A DNA stretch of 64,000 nt. Origin: Methyloferula stellata AR4. GTDB taxonomy: Bacteria; Pseudomonadota; Alphaproteobacteria; Rhizobiales; Beijerinckiaceae. The translations under genes and the position numbers were made by a program. Of the stretch, positions 16,762 through 26,067 are shown piece after piece (positions within the stretch are counted from its first letter, which is position 1; each line of letters starts with the position of its first letter). The notes beneath the pieces were generated by a model. It had not been told where the DNA came from and searched no databases. It saw only the letters and a program-made list of their open reading frames with translations. Location of the stretch: NCBI RefSeq assembly GCF_000385335.1, contig NZ_ARWA01000001.1, positions 3,860,001 to 3,924,000 of the forward strand, given 5' to 3'.

Positions 16762-16985
16762 GAATGTTCCTTGAAAGAGACACGAAAACGCGCGCATCGG
16801 CGCGCGGCTTTGCCGCGTCAGCAATGAGAAAGACTGTTTGGGTGAGCAGCACGGCGACAGGCACAGGTCGGGCGGTGCATGCGCGTATATAGGCCTCACA
16901 AATCGTTGCAGGTCAATCCGATCCGGCAGGACGATTTTTGCCATTTCTACATCTCGCCGGCGCCGCGAATGTGCTAACAGACGGC

Positions 16986-18419
16986 ATGTTCAAGACCATA
17001 AAAAAATGTGTGCGCGCGGCCGGTACCGGCGCCCTCGCCTTCGCCGTACTCAGCCAACCCGCCGCGGCGGCGGAGACGATCGACGGGGCGCATCTGCCTT
17101 TGTGGCTCGGCCTGCCTTTTCTCGGCATTCTTCTGTCAATCGCCTTGGGGCCTTTGTTCGCGAGGCGGCTCTGGCACATCCATTATGGCAAGGCCTCGGC
17201 CTTCTGGGCTTTGCTCGCGCTCGCCATGATGGTTTTCGTCGAAGGCTGGCCGGTGACCGCCGCCGCCTTCGTCCACAACATGGTCCTCGACTATCTGCCC
17301 TTCATCCTGATGCTCTTTGCTTTGTTCACGGCGGCCGGCGGTATCGCGGTGAGAGGCACGTTGCCCGGCACGCCGCTTGTGAATACGGCGATCCTGGCGA
17401 TCGGCGCGGGGCTCGCGAGCCTGATCGGCACGACAGGCGCGTCCTTGATCCTGATCCGGCCCTTGCTGCGCGCCAATGAAGACCGGCGGGCTAAGGCCCA
17501 TATCGTGATCTTCTTTATTTTTCTCGTCTCGAATATCGGCGGCGCGCTGACGCCGCTCGGCGACCCGCCGCTGTTTTTGGGCTTTCTGCACGGCGTGGAT
17601 TTCTTCTGGACGGCGCGGCATTTGTGGCCCGAGACGCTCTTTGCCGTCGATATGCTTCTCGCCCTGTTTTTCCTCGTGGACCGCAGGTTCTATTTCAGCG
17701 AAAAAGGGCTTGCGCCGCTGCACCGGGCGAAACCGCCCGAGCCTTTGCATATCACCGGCCGCATCAATATTCTTCTGCTCGCCGTCGCGATCGCGGCCAT
17801 CATCATCAGCGGACTGTGGCATCCGGGTCTGACGCTGACCTGGATGGGCACGAAGATCGAGGCGCAGAATATTCTGCGCGACGGCGTGATGATCGCCGTC
17901 GGCCTCGCCTCGCTTGCCTTGACCGGCGAGGCCGATCGCAAGGCCAATCGATTCGAATGGGAGCCTTTGAAAGAAGTCGCCCAGCTCTTCGCCGGTATTT
18001 TCATCTGCATCATTCCGGTCATGGCGATCATGCAGGCTGGCGACGACGGACATTTCGCGCCTGTCCTCGCGTTTTTGACCGATGCTTCTGGCGCACCACG
18101 CAACGCCGTCTATTTCTGGGCGACGGGACTATTGTCGTCGTTTCTCGACAATGCGCCGACCTATCTCGTCTTCTTCCAGCTCGCCGGCGGCGATCCGGCG
18201 CAATTGATGGGGCCGCAGGCCACAACACTCGCGGCCATTTCGCTCGGCGCAGTCTTCATGGGCGCAATGACCTATATAGGCAACGCGCCGAATTTCATGG
18301 TCTATGCGATCGCGCGGCGCCAGCGCGTCGATATGCCGGGCTTTTTCGGCTATCTGGTTTGGTCTGGGATGATTTTGATCCCGCTCTTTGTAGCGATTAC
18401 CTTTTTGTTCATCAGGTGA
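16986..18419 (+). CDS. Sodium:proton antiporter of the NhaD/CitMHS superfamily
   Basis: 477 residues from ATG 16986 (MFKTIKKCVRAAGTGALAFA), which gives a cleavable signal-like segment ending PAAAAE; an earlier ATG at 16938 is less likely. About a dozen hydrophobic segments follow. Signatures are LIGTTGASLILIRPLL, SNIGGALTPLGDPPLFLGFL and a C-terminal TYIGNAPNFMVYAIA, characteristic of NhaD-like sodium:proton antiporters. It should exchange Na+ for H+ across the inner membrane. It is divergently placed between terL and phage early genes and oriented opposite to them, so it is either a cargo gene or a chromosomal gene trapped at a rearranged prophage. Confidence 0.8.
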   Translation: MFKTIKKCVRAAGTGALAFAVLSQPAAAAETIDGAHLPLWLGLPFLGILLSIALGPLFARRLWHIHYGKASAFWALLALAMMVFVEGWPVTAAAFVHNMVLDYLPFILMLFALFTAAGGIAVRGTLPGTPLVNTAILAIGAGLASLIGTTGASLILIRPLLRANEDRRAKAHIVIFFIFLVSNIGGALTPLGDPPLFLGFLHGVDFFWTARHLWPETLFAVDMLLALFFLVDRRFYFSEKGLAPLHRAKPPEPLHITGRINILLLAVAIAAIIISGLWHPGLTLTWMGTKIEAQNILRDGVMIAVGLASLALTGEADRKANRFEWEPLKEVAQLFAGIFICIIPVMAIMQAGDDGHFAPVLAFLTDASGAPRNAVYFWATGLLSSFLDNAPTYLVFFQLAGGDPAQLMGPQATTLAAISLGAVFMGAMTYIGNAPNFMVYAIARRQRVDMPGFFGYLVWSGMILIPLFVAITFLFIR

Positions 18420-18454
18420 GTCTGTTCCTGCATCAGAATTGCGCGATCAAAGAA

Positions 18455-18544
18455 CCGTCATTGCGAGCGCAGCGAAGCAATCCAGTGGTCACCGCTAACG
18501 AGGGAGCATGGATTGCTTCGTCGCTTCTCTCCTCGCAATGACGG
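18455..18544. repeat. Intergenic palindromic repeat, family 2
   Basis: The inverted arms CCGTCATTGCGAG (left) and CTCGCAATGACGG (right) enclose smaller inverted segments around AGCGAAGCAATCC and GGATTGCTTCG. It lies between the convergent antiporter and DUF6362-like genes and may also act as a terminator. A second copy is at 53238-53330. Confidence 0.75.
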
Positions 18545-18565
18545 CTCATTGATTGAGTCGTGACT

Positions 18566-19078
18566 CTAAAACACAGATATGCCGCGCGCATTGAGCAGTG
18601 CCGCCAAATGCTCCAGCGCTTTGGCGCGCTTGCGATAGAATGTGTGGGGCGCCCAATGGCGTTCCTTGCAGAGCGCCTTCATCGAACGATGCCGCGCCGC
18701 GCGCAAGGCCCAAAGGCTTGTAACAAGCGCCATGCCGGGATCGGCATCACGCAATTCTCGCAGCCATTCCAAGACGAGATCCATTTCCTTGATCTCGGCG
18801 CCGGTCGGACGCAGCAGGCGCTCGTTCTGGCGCTCTGCTCTTTCGCGTCTCTCATCCTCCGGCAATTCGGCTTGTGCCAATTGATCAGCCCATTCGATTG
18901 CATGGCGCACCCAATGGCCCCCTGGCTCGCGCGGGCCGCGCACTGGCGGCAAGCGATCGAGCGTGCGGAATGCCTTTACGAGGCTTTCGCCCACATGCTC
19001 CGGCGTCCATCGCGAGGGAACAGGCTCCGCCTGCGAAATATAAAATCCTTCGAACCCTTCGGGCTTGGCGTCTTCCAT
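18566..19078 (-). CDS. Phage DUF6362-like protein
   Basis: 170 residues (MEDAKPEGFEGFYISQAEPV). Features are RWTPEHVGESLVKAFRTLDR, a LPPVRGPREPGGHW segment and a C-terminal RSMKALCKERHWAPHTFYRK helix-turn-helix-like end. This pattern matches small phage proteins (DUF6362) found near terminase genes, so it may be a small-terminase-like DNA-binding protein. It ends near the family 2 repeat and starts two bases after the stop of the GcrA-like gene, so the two are one operon. Confidence 0.55.
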   Translation of the reverse strand: MEDAKPEGFEGFYISQAEPVPSRWTPEHVGESLVKAFRTLDRLPPVRGPREPGGHWVRHAIEWADQLAQAELPEDERRERAERQNERLLRPTGAEIKEMDLVLEWLRELRDADPGMALVTSLWALRAARHRSMKALCKERHWAPHTFYRKRAKALEHLAALLNARGISVF

Positions 19079-19080
19079 GG

Positions 19081-19419
19081 TCAGGCTCCGTCATCCAGAA
19101 TATTGTCGAGGAGCGTTTGATCCTCGGCCGCGACGACGAGCAGCAAGCGGATCAAAGCCTCGCGCGTCAGGCCGCGTTTCGCGGCCGCGGCGTCATAAAG
19201 CTCCGCCGCTTCGGGCGGCAGGCGTAAGGGCGAGGCAGGCACGGCCCGGAAGGCAAGGCCGAAGCGCTGCGCCTGCCGATGAACATTGTTTGGCGTCGAG
19301 ACGATCAGAGGATCCTCTGCGACACGTTTGGCCTCCCAGCCGAGGCCGATGAGAAAGCCGAGGCGGGCGATGCGCTCGGCCGTCCAGCGGGTTTTGGGGA
19401 TGAGCTCTTCTGTGTTCAT
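19081..19419 (-). CDS. Small GcrA-like phage DNA-binding protein
   Basis: 112 residues. The N-terminal WTAERIARLGFLIGLGWEAK stretch followed by STPNNVHRQAQRFGLAFR resembles the GcrA-type HTH seen in alphaproteobacterial cell-cycle regulators and phages. The C-terminal half (ELYDAAAAKRGLTREALIRL) could be a ribbon-helix-helix-like dimerisation region. It is divergent from the S24 repressor gene with an ~86 bp gap, so it may be under repressor control. Function is inferred only from motif style. Confidence 0.5.
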   Translation of the reverse strand: MNTEELIPKTRWTAERIARLGFLIGLGWEAKRVAEDPLIVSTPNNVHRQAQRFGLAFRAVPASPLRLPPEAAELYDAAAAKRGLTREALIRLLLVVAAEDQTLLDNILDDGA

Positions 19420-19505
19420 GATATGTTCTTAGGTATAATTACCGACTTCGTCAACGGTTATTTTACCGGATGCACAGCGCCATACCTTCGGTCATTCTAC
19501 CGAGT

Positions 19506-20183
19506 ATGGATCTTGAAGATGTGCTCGCCCGGATCGAACAGAGGCTCGCGGCGCTGGGTCTGTCTGCCCACGGCGCGTCGCTCGCTGCCCGCAAACCGGA
19601 CGCGATTCGCAATTTAAAACGGGCAGTTAAGAGCGGCGACCGGCGTGGGATCACGACCGAGACGCTGAGCGCCCTGGCCCCGGTGCTGCAAACGACAGCC
19701 GCCTGGCTTTTGGGCGGAGTCGGTGAGGCTGACCCAAATACGCATGTCCGCGTGGTCGGACGCATCGGGGCCGGCGCCGAGATTCTACCGGAAGTCGAAC
19801 AGATTCCACCGGAAGGTCTGTTCGAAGTCGAAGTGCCTTTCCCCATCCCCGAGACCTCGATCGCCTTCGAAGTGGAGGGTGACAGCATGTGGCCGCGCTA
19901 CGATCCAGGCGACATCATCTTATGCTGGCGGGAAGGCACCGACGCCGAAGAGGTGATCGGTTGGGAAGCGGCGGTCAGGACTGCCGACGGCAAGCGCTAT
20001 TTGAAACGCATCCGGCGGGGCGCCGTCGCAGGAACCTTCGATCTCGAAAGCCATAATGCCGCGCCGATCCGCGGCGTGCTGCTCGAATGGGCGGCGCAGA
20101 TCCAAGCCGTCGTACGCGCCGGTCAATGGCGCCGTTTCACGCCCGGCCAAAGGACGAAGAAAGAGCTTCCGCCCAACGCGTGA
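19506..20183 (+). CDS. Phage repressor with S24/LexA-like peptidase domain
   Basis: 225 residues from ATG 19506 (MDLEDVLARIEQRLAALGLS). The N-terminal ~75 residues look like a Cro/CI-type HTH (SLAARKPDAIRNLKRAV ... ALAPVLQTTAAWLLGG). The C-terminal half is an S24 domain with the nucleophile in VEGDSMWPRYDPGD and the catalytic Lys in GKRYLKRIRRG. It probably keeps the prophage silent and self-cleaves on RecA activation. It is transcribed away from the GcrA-like/DUF6362-like genes, the classic lysogeny switch layout. Confidence 0.85.
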   Translation: MDLEDVLARIEQRLAALGLSAHGASLAARKPDAIRNLKRAVKSGDRRGITTETLSALAPVLQTTAAWLLGGVGEADPNTHVRVVGRIGAGAEILPEVEQIPPEGLFEVEVPFPIPETSIAFEVEGDSMWPRYDPGDIILCWREGTDAEEVIGWEAAVRTADGKRYLKRIRRGAVAGTFDLESHNAAPIRGVLLEWAAQIQAVVRAGQWRRFTPGQRTKKELPPNA

Positions 20184-20386
20184 AGGATGACTGTAATGGG
20201 GAAATGAGGCGTGTGGCGCGGGCTGCCGGAATGCGGGGCTTCTCCGTCTGACTTCGCCGCAAGGCTCAGATCACGTGATATGCCCGTTCCTCAAGGCCTA
20301 GGAAAAGCTCGGTCTTGAGTCGAAAAGCGTGAGCTACTTTTCTAGGTGAGTTTATGTGAGCCTTGTCCGAAGACGCAGCCGCTTGT

Positions 20387-20848
20387 TCAGACGTTCTGAT
20401 CTTTTTTGCGCAGCCGCACCACGACGTCCACTTTGACGATTTCATAGCCTTCGGGGGCTTCGAAATTGTCGGCGAACTTCATGCCTTGGACAACGATGTC
20501 TTCGATATCGCCGGTTTCTTCGAAGTAGAAATGGCAATGATCGCTGGTGTTCGTATCGAAGACCGTCTTGGTCCCTTCAATCGCCAGACCGCGCACCAAG
20601 CCGACCTGAGCGAAAAGATTGAGGACATTATAGACGGTCGCCAATGAGGCGGACATTCTGACCGCTTGCGCTTCCGCAGCCAGAGCATCGGCCGTGACAT
20701 GCCGGTCGCCCTTGCTGAAAAGCAGTTTGGCCAAGCCGAGACGCTGACGCGTCGCGCGTAAGCCGTAGCGCTCTAGAAGCGTACGGCCCTCTTGAGTCGG
20801 GGGCTGCACTTGCTGCCCGTCAAGAGGTTCTTGTTCCACTCTATACAT
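20387..20848 (-). CDS. irr: Iron response regulator Irr (Fur family)
   Basis: 153 residues from ATG 20848 (MYRVEQEPLDGQQ). Winged-helix features are LLERYGLRATRQRLGLAKLL, HVTADALAAEAQ and SLATVYNVLNLFAQVGLVR; the HCHFYFE segment lies where Irr has its His-rich haem/metal site. Irr in Rhizobiales senses haem and represses or activates iron genes under iron limitation. An Irr-box-like site lies in its own upstream region. It is next to the fixABCX terminator, so it is an independent unit at the edge of the iron-demanding nif cluster. Confidence 0.85.
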   Translation of the reverse strand: MYRVEQEPLDGQQVQPPTQEGRTLLERYGLRATRQRLGLAKLLFSKGDRHVTADALAAEAQAVRMSASLATVYNVLNLFAQVGLVRGLAIEGTKTVFDTNTSDHCHFYFEETGDIEDIVVQGMKFADNFEAPEGYEIVKVDVVVRLRKKDQNV

Positions 20849-20923
20849 GATAGCCCCGCTGTTCCCGTTGCGGACATCAAAAATTAAAGCAAGTTTGATA
20901 CCGGGTGCTATATATTTCTGAGA

Positions 20924-20940
20924 TTTAGAACTATTCCACG
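20924..20940. promoter_or_regulatory. Irr box (ICE)-like motif upstream of irr
   Basis: TTTAGAACTATTCCACG fits the ICE consensus as I know it (TTTRGAAYNRTTCYAAA) at 15 of 17 positions. It lies 76 to 92 bases upstream of the irr start codon, next to a TATATA stretch that could be a -10 region. It suggests autoregulation. Confidence 0.5.
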
Positions 20941-21073
20941 ATGCAAGAGGCGCTTCGAGACGGATCCATTGTGCCGGAATAATCGTGCCGTATAGAAGCC
21001 CGCGCCGAAAAAGACGCGTCATTTCAGCCAGGGTCAGGCTGTCGGAAAATCAACCGGGAGCGGGATGCAATCC

Positions 21074-21108
21074 AACAAAAAACGGCGCCATCCGCAGATG
21101 CCGCCGTT
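21074..21108 (-). terminator. Rho-independent terminator after fixX
   Basis: On the minus strand AACGGCG-G-CATC / GATG-G-CGCCGTT forms a stem with one mismatch, followed by TTTTTTG. It lies about 50 bases after the fixX stop and ends the iscA-to-fixX operon. Confidence 0.75.
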
Positions 21109-21157
21109 TGTTTCCAACACCTCGGCCTTCACTTTAGCCAAGCAAGCTGTGCAAAAA

Positions 21158-21454
21158 CTAGCCGAATTTGAACAGCACGCCGAAGCCGCCGCGCGGATAG
21201 TTCCAGGTGATCTCGCCATAGGGCTCCGCCACGACCCGGCAGGTCCCGCATTCGACGCAGCCGTCCGTCGTGATCTCGACCTGGCCCGAGTCGTTCTTAG
21301 CGTAGCAGCCCGCGGGGCAGATGCGCGTCAGGGCGACGAGGCGCGGCGACGGCACCTCATGCGGGGTCACCGTGATATGGGGACGTCCAGCATCGACCAG
21401 ATAGCGATTTTGGAAAAGCTTGTCCTCGACACGGACTGCAGGTTCCTCGCTCAT
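21158..21454 (-). CDS. fixX: Ferredoxin-like protein FixX
   Basis: 98 residues. It has the FixX pattern RICPAGCYA, then [11 protein letters not shown] and [18 protein letters not shown] at the C-terminus, binding a [4Fe-4S] cluster. FixX works with FixC to pass electrons to quinone in the FixABCX bifurcating complex, while FixAB drives reduction of ferredoxin or flavodoxin for nitrogenase. It is the last gene of the fixABCX set and is followed by a terminator. Length is normal. Confidence 0.95.
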   Translation of the reverse strand: MSEEPAVRVEDKLFQNRYLVDAGRPHITVTPHEVPSPRLVALTRICPAGCYAKNDSGQVEITTDGCVECGTCRVVAEPYGEITWNYPRGGFGVLFKFG

Positions 21455-21506
21455 GCCCTTGCTCCCACCTCATGCAGATTTTGCGGGCCTGTCCCGCCAA
21501 TGTAAT

Positions 21507-22808
21507 TTACCGCCATGCACGAGCCATGCCGAGAACATCTCCCAGCAGGCCCTTCACCCGGCGCGTCGTAAAGAACGACTTAACAATGGCGTTTTCCTTG
21601 GACTTCTTGTCCACGCCATCGACGCGGAAATAGGTCTGCGCCGCGTTCGACAAGAGCTTCGGGTAGGTCGTGAACAGATGCTTGTTCTCGAGCGTACGCG
21701 GCAGGTTCTTGTATTTCTTGAGATCCTTCATGACGAAGGAATCATCGAGCCGCGCCTTGTACATGGAGAGATTGCCCGCCGTCATCGGCTGGTTATGGCT
21801 CTTCAGATCGAAGATGGTTTCGGCCGCGATCCGTCCGGTGGTCATGGCCAAGTTCGAGCCTTCGCGATGCACCGCATTCACGAATTGGCCGGCATCGCCG
21901 ACGATCACCCAGCCATTGCCGAACAATTGCGGAATGGCCTTGTAGCCGCCCTCTGGGATCATATGGGCCGCATATTCCTTGACCTCGGAGCCAGCGAGCA
22001 ATGGCCGCACGGCAGGATGGTTCTTGAAGGCTTCCAAAAGGCCATAGGGCGTCTGCGATGTTTCGGTGAAATCCGAAATCAGGCAGCCGATGCCAATCGA
22101 GAGACATTCCTTATTGGTGTAGATGAAGCCAGTGCCGGTCATGCCTTTGGTGATCGTGCCGGCCGTCTCGATGACGACGCCTTCGTCGCCTTGCAGGTTG
22201 AACCTGGCCGCGATCGTCTCGGCCGGCATGAAGTGCATTTCCTTCACCGCGAGCGCAACCGTATCGGGCTTCGGGATCGAGCGCAGTCCGGCGCGCGTGC
22301 CGACGAGGCCGCTGACGCCTTCGGCGAGCACAACGACATCGGCGTAAATGATGCTGTCGTCGCGATCGGTACGCACGCCGATGACGGCATCATGCGCATC
22401 GCGCACCAGTTCGGTGACGGTCGTCTCGCAGATCACCAGCGCGCCGGCAGCCGCGACCTTGCGCGAAAACCATTTGTCGAAAGGCGCGCGGATGATGGTG
22501 TAGCGGTTCGGTTTTTCTTCGTTGAAATCTTCCGAACGATAATGCGCGCCGCAATAAGAGCGGTCGTCCATCATCCAGATACGCTGTTCGATGATATGGC
22601 GTTCGAGCGGCGCATCCTCGCGGAAATCCGGAATGAGCTTTTCGAGCGCATCGGAATAAAGAATGGCGCCCTGCACATTTTTCGAACCCGGATATTCTCC
22701 GCGTTCGAGCTGCAGGACCTTGAGGCCCTTGGTCGCAAGCGTATAGGCGCAGGCATTGCCCGACGGCCCAGCCCCGACGACGATGACGTCGAATTTTTCT
22801 TCTGCCAT
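21507..22808 (-). CDS. fixC: FixC, flavoprotein-quinone oxidoreductase subunit
   Basis: 433 residues with an N-terminal FAD site [20 protein letters not shown] and a FixC/ETF-QO body ([40 protein letters not shown]). It is the membrane-associated subunit that accepts electrons from the FixAB flavins and reduces quinone. It lies nine bases after fixB and 52 bases before fixX. Length is typical, with no missing motif. Confidence 0.95.
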   Translation of the reverse strand: MAEEKFDVIVVGAGPSGNACAYTLATKGLKVLQLERGEYPGSKNVQGAILYSDALEKLIPDFREDAPLERHIIEQRIWMMDDRSYCGAHYRSEDFNEEKPNRYTIIRAPFDKWFSRKVAAAGALVICETTVTELVRDAHDAVIGVRTDRDDSIIYADVVVLAEGVSGLVGTRAGLRSIPKPDTVALAVKEMHFMPAETIAARFNLQGDEGVVIETAGTITKGMTGTGFIYTNKECLSIGIGCLISDFTETSQTPYGLLEAFKNHPAVRPLLAGSEVKEYAAHMIPEGGYKAIPQLFGNGWVIVGDAGQFVNAVHREGSNLAMTTGRIAAETIFDLKSHNQPMTAGNLSMYKARLDDSFVMKDLKKYKNLPRTLENKHLFTTYPKLLSNAAQTYFRVDGVDKKSKENAIVKSFFTTRRVKGLLGDVLGMARAWR

Positions 22809-22817
22809 TGGGGCCTC

Positions 22818-23936
22818 CTATTCAGCCGCGGAACGCGTCGCCGCGAGCGCAAGACGCTTGCGGAACGTTTCCGTCAGCGCCGGCAAAACCTTCGTCGCAT
22901 CGGCGACGATGCCGACATGCGCGAAGTCGAAGATCGGTGCATTTTTATCGGTGTTGATCGCCACGATCAGATCCGCGCCTTCGACACCGACACGATGTTG
23001 AATGGCCCCCGAAATACCCGCCGCGATGTAGAGACGCGGCCTAATCGTCTTGCCCGTCTGACCGATCTGCCGGTCCGTCGGGATCCAGCCCTTTTGGACG
23101 AGCGGACGCGAGCCGCCCCACTCCCCGCCGAGCACGCCCGCAAGGTCGCGCACAAGCTGGTAATTATCGGCATTCTGCATGCCGAGACCGCCGGAGACGA
23201 CAATGTCGGCATAGGCGAGATTGGACTTGTTCGTCGTGCCGTCCGGCAAGAAGGCCAGAATTTTTGTGATGATATCTTCTTCCGGCAGCGATACTTCATG
23301 CCGGATCACGCGGCCGGTACGGCCAGGCGTCAGCAGCGGCACAGAGGCGACGCGCGGACGCATGGTCGCCATCTGCGGCCGGTAGTTCAGCGTGAAGATC
23401 GTGCAGAGCAGCGAACCGCCGAAGGTCGGCCGCGTCGCGGCAAGCGAGCCCTCGGCATCGACATCGAGTTCGGTGCAATCGGCGGTGAGGCCGGTGAGCA
23501 AAGTCGTGGCAACCGAGCCGGCAAGATCGCGGCCGAGATTGGTTGCGCCAAGCAGCAGGATTTCCGGCTGATATTTATTGACGAGCTCCGTCATCACCTT
23601 GGTGTAGGGCTCGTTGCGATAATCGGAGAGGGACGGATGTTCGACCACATAGCAGACGTCGCCGCCATAGCCGAAGCAATCGGCGACCGCTGCGTCCGTC
23701 GTGCCAGGTGCGCCGAGCACGACGCCACAAACGTCGACTTTGAGCTTGTCGGCGAGCTTGCGCCCCTCGCCCATGAGCTCCCAGGAAACGGGATGAACGA
23801 CGCCGCGCTCGAGTTCGAGCAGCACCCAAATATGCTTATAGGCCTTGAGGTGCTCCGGCAGCTCTTTCTTCGTATTGGCGCGGCTGTTGCCGGCTCCGGC
23901 TGCGGGCGCTTTAGGCTTTTCAACCATTGTTACCAC
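22818..23936 (-). CDS. fixB: FixB, electron transfer flavoprotein alpha subunit
   Basis: 372 residues. The Pro/Ala-rich N-terminal ~25 residues precede an ETF-alpha domain ([20 protein letters not shown]) and a C-terminal FAD domain ([52 protein letters not shown]). With FixA it forms the bifurcating ETF that takes electrons from NADH. It sits between fixA and fixC. Confidence 0.95.
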   Translation of the reverse strand: MVTMVEKPKAPAAGAGNSRANTKKELPEHLKAYKHIWVLLELERGVVHPVSWELMGEGRKLADKLKVDVCGVVLGAPGTTDAAVADCFGYGGDVCYVVEHPSLSDYRNEPYTKVMTELVNKYQPEILLLGATNLGRDLAGSVATTLLTGLTADCTELDVDAEGSLAATRPTFGGSLLCTIFTLNYRPQMATMRPRVASVPLLTPGRTGRVIRHEVSLPEEDIITKILAFLPDGTTNKSNLAYADIVVSGGLGMQNADNYQLVRDLAGVLGGEWGGSRPLVQKGWIPTDRQIGQTGKTIRPRLYIAAGISGAIQHRVGVEGADLIVAINTDKNAPIFDFAHVGIVADATKVLPALTETFRKRLALAATRSAAE

Positions 23937-23955
23937 TTCCCTCGTTCGTTCGCGT

Positions 23956-24810
23956 TCAGTAGCTGGGAGCCATTTTGACCATGTCTTGTTCCAAGGCAGG
24001 CTGCCTCTTGTAGACTTCGCCTAGCAGAGCATCGCAAATGTCCTCATAGGACTTATCGGCGACCTCGATCTGAAATGCTTTTTCCGCGCGCGCCGGCGGC
24101 GCGAAGACCTTTTTGACGATCGTCGGCGAGCCCTTCAAACCGCAGAGTGCGAGATTGGTGATGCCGGCGTCAGCGGCGCTCCAGGTGATGATGCCGGCAC
24201 GCGCAGCGCGCAGCGCGTCGGCCATGGTTCCGCGGCGCATTTCATTGGTGCCTTCAAGCATGGTGACGAGGCAGGGCAGCTTGGTCTTCAGCACTTGAAT
24301 GCCGCCTTCGGCGCGGCGGTGGACGGTGATCTCTTTCTTGTCGATATCGAACTCTTCGATCTTCTGGACGTAGGTGAGCTGCAGGAGGTTCAAGCGCTTG
24401 GCTATGCCAGGCCCGACCTGCGCCGTATCGCCGTCGATCGTCTGCTTGCCGCAGAAGATGATGTCGGGCGCGCCCCAAGTGGCCGCGACCTTCTCGATGA
24501 GCAGACCCAGAGCATAGGAGGTCGCCAGCGTATCGGAGCCGGCGAAGAAACGATCGGTGAGAAGCACCGCGCGGTCCGCCCCGAAGGTAAGGCATTTGCG
24601 CAAAGCCTGATCGGCCATGGGCGGTCCCATCGTGACGATGGTGACTTCGCCGCCATGCTTGTCGCGCAGCCGCAGAGCTTCTTCGAGGGAAAACAGATCG
24701 TAAGGATTGATGATCGTCGGCACGCCTTGCCGCATGATCGTGTTCGTCACGGGGTGAACGCGGATCTGCCCCGAGTCCGGAACCTGTTTGACGCATACCA
24801 CGATATGCAT
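23956..24810 (-). CDS. fixA: FixA, electron transfer flavoprotein beta subunit
   Basis: 284 residues from ATG 24810 ([20 protein letters not shown]); an AAGG sequence just upstream favours this start over one six codons earlier. It has the ETF-beta body with [20 protein letters not shown] and the [20 protein letters not shown] motif. It partners FixB; NADH-driven flavin bifurcation at this pair supports nitrogenase electron supply. The 137-base gap to nifW holds no clear sigma-54 site, so fixABCX is probably read from the iscA promoter. Confidence 0.95.
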   Translation of the reverse strand: MHIVVCVKQVPDSGQIRVHPVTNTIMRQGVPTIINPYDLFSLEEALRLRDKHGGEVTIVTMGPPMADQALRKCLTFGADRAVLLTDRFFAGSDTLATSYALGLLIEKVAATWGAPDIIFCGKQTIDGDTAQVGPGIAKRLNLLQLTYVQKIEEFDIDKKEITVHRRAEGGIQVLKTKLPCLVTMLEGTNEMRRGTMADALRAARAGIITWSAADAGITNLALCGLKGSPTIVKKVFAPPARAEKAFQIEVADKSYEDICDALLGEVYKRQPALEQDMVKMAPSY

Positions 24811-24947
24811 GAGATCACCCTTCTCCACATAGCAAAAGCAAATTCCAGACCAGCCGCGGATTAACCATCCGCTCTAGCTTGTTTGGACCGATTCTTAAAA
24901 CGAGCAGCCTTAAGGCCGCGCCATGATCCGCAGGTGCGTTCGGATCT

Positions 24948-25277
24948 CTATTTCAAGAGATCAGAGAAAGGCACCATCGGCGGCGGCGCAACGACCTTCT
25001 CCTGCACCGCTTCCTTCAGGACCTTGAAGACGCGCTCTTTCATCGGATCGGATTTTTGGAAATCCTCATAGGCCTTTTCAAGCGTCGCACGGCAGCGCTC
25101 CTTGACCTCATCGTCCGTCGCGCCCTCGAAATCTTCGCCAGCCAAATATTGGCCCATGCGCTTCATGATATGCATGCGCAGGACATTCACCTTGGTCTCG
25201 TCATAAGGAACGTCCAAGGCCTTGAAGAACTCTTCGGCAGAAGAAAGCGTCTGCAAGTTTTTCAGAAAACCACTCAT
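24948..25277 (-). CDS. nifW: NifW, nitrogenase-stabilising protein
   Basis: 109 residues, small and helical ([40 protein letters not shown]). NifW protects or helps mature the MoFe protein. Its ATG overlaps the cysE stop as ATGA (25277/25274). In many rhizobia nifW lies beside fixABCX, as here. Length is normal. Confidence 0.9.
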   Translation of the reverse strand: MSGFLKNLQTLSSAEEFFKALDVPYDETKVNVLRMHIMKRMGQYLAGEDFEGATDDEVKERCRATLEKAYEDFQKSDPMKERVFKVLKEAVQEKVVAPPPMVPFSDLLK

Positions 25278-26065
25278 GACTTCAAATCCTCAGTAGATAG
25301 TCCCGGCTCTCGGATCGAGACGGCGGAGGTTAAACGGACATGACCGTTGAACTCGCCTTGAAAATGCGACAGCCTCGCCTCGAGAAACTCGATGCGATCC
25401 AGAAGCGAGCTTATCGCTTCGCCGACTGGATCAGGCATCAGATGATGCTCGAGATCGATCCGCCCTCGGGCCAACCGGCGCCGCTCATGCGCATCGCGAA
25501 CGATCCGCCCCGGAATTCCGACGACGGTCACGCCGGGCGGAACATCCGAGATAACGACGGAATTCGCGCCGACCCTTGCGCCTGCTCCGACGGTGATCGG
25601 CCCAAGAATCTTGGCACCGCATCCGACAAGCACGCCATCTTCAAGAGTCGGATGACGCTTCCCAGGCTTCCATGACGTCCCACCAAGCGTTACGCCATGA
25701 TAAAGCGTCACGTCATCTCCGATGACGGCTGTTTCCCCTATCACGACAGAAGCGCCGTGATCAATAAAGAAACGATGACCGATGGTCGCGCCCGGGTGGA
25801 TGTCGACATTCGAGACGAAGCGTCCGAACCAGGACAGGAACCGCGCCGGAAACCGCAAATTCCGCAGCCAGAGCCGGTTCGCGATCCGAAACCAGATGAT
25901 CGCATGCACGCCCGGATAGGTGAGCAGCGTCTCGAGATTGTTGCGCGCGGCCGGATCGCGGGCGCGGACACAATGCAGATCTTCGCTCAGAAGGCTCCAC
26001 AGAGATTGCGGCCGATTTTTTTCCGAGACCAGATCCGCCGTGGCCGCATCGCTCATCTCGGCCAT
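25274..26065 (-). CDS. cysE: Serine O-acetyltransferase (nif-linked CysE)
   Basis: 263 residues. A helical N-terminal domain ([20 protein letters not shown]) is followed by a left-handed beta helix of hexapeptide repeats with [40 protein letters not shown] and [20 protein letters not shown]. It makes O-acetylserine for cysteine synthesis, supplying sulfur to NifS. It sits three bases after nifV and overlaps nifW, as in other nif clusters that carry a dedicated cysE. The C-terminal ~80 residues after the helix are longer than in minimal CysE. Confidence 0.9.
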   Translation of the reverse strand: MAEMSDAATADLVSEKNRPQSLWSLLSEDLHCVRARDPAARNNLETLLTYPGVHAIIWFRIANRLWLRNLRFPARFLSWFGRFVSNVDIHPGATIGHRFFIDHGASVVIGETAVIGDDVTLYHGVTLGGTSWKPGKRHPTLEDGVLVGCGAKILGPITVGAGARVGANSVVISDVPPGVTVVGIPGRIVRDAHERRRLARGRIDLEHHLMPDPVGEAISSLLDRIEFLEARLSHFQGEFNGHVRLTSAVSIREPGLSTEDLKS

Positions 26066-26067
26066 TC

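Noticed and set aside
21420-23978. Long plus-strand open frame of 852 codons
   Set aside because: Antisense to fixX, fixC and fixB, whose protein motifs are unmistakable; the frame has no recognisable domain.
24834-24855. Possible sigma-54 promoter just upstream of fixA
   Set aside because: GG-to-GC spacing is eleven bases and no TGT-N10-ACA site lies upstream; read-through from the iscA promoter explains expression.
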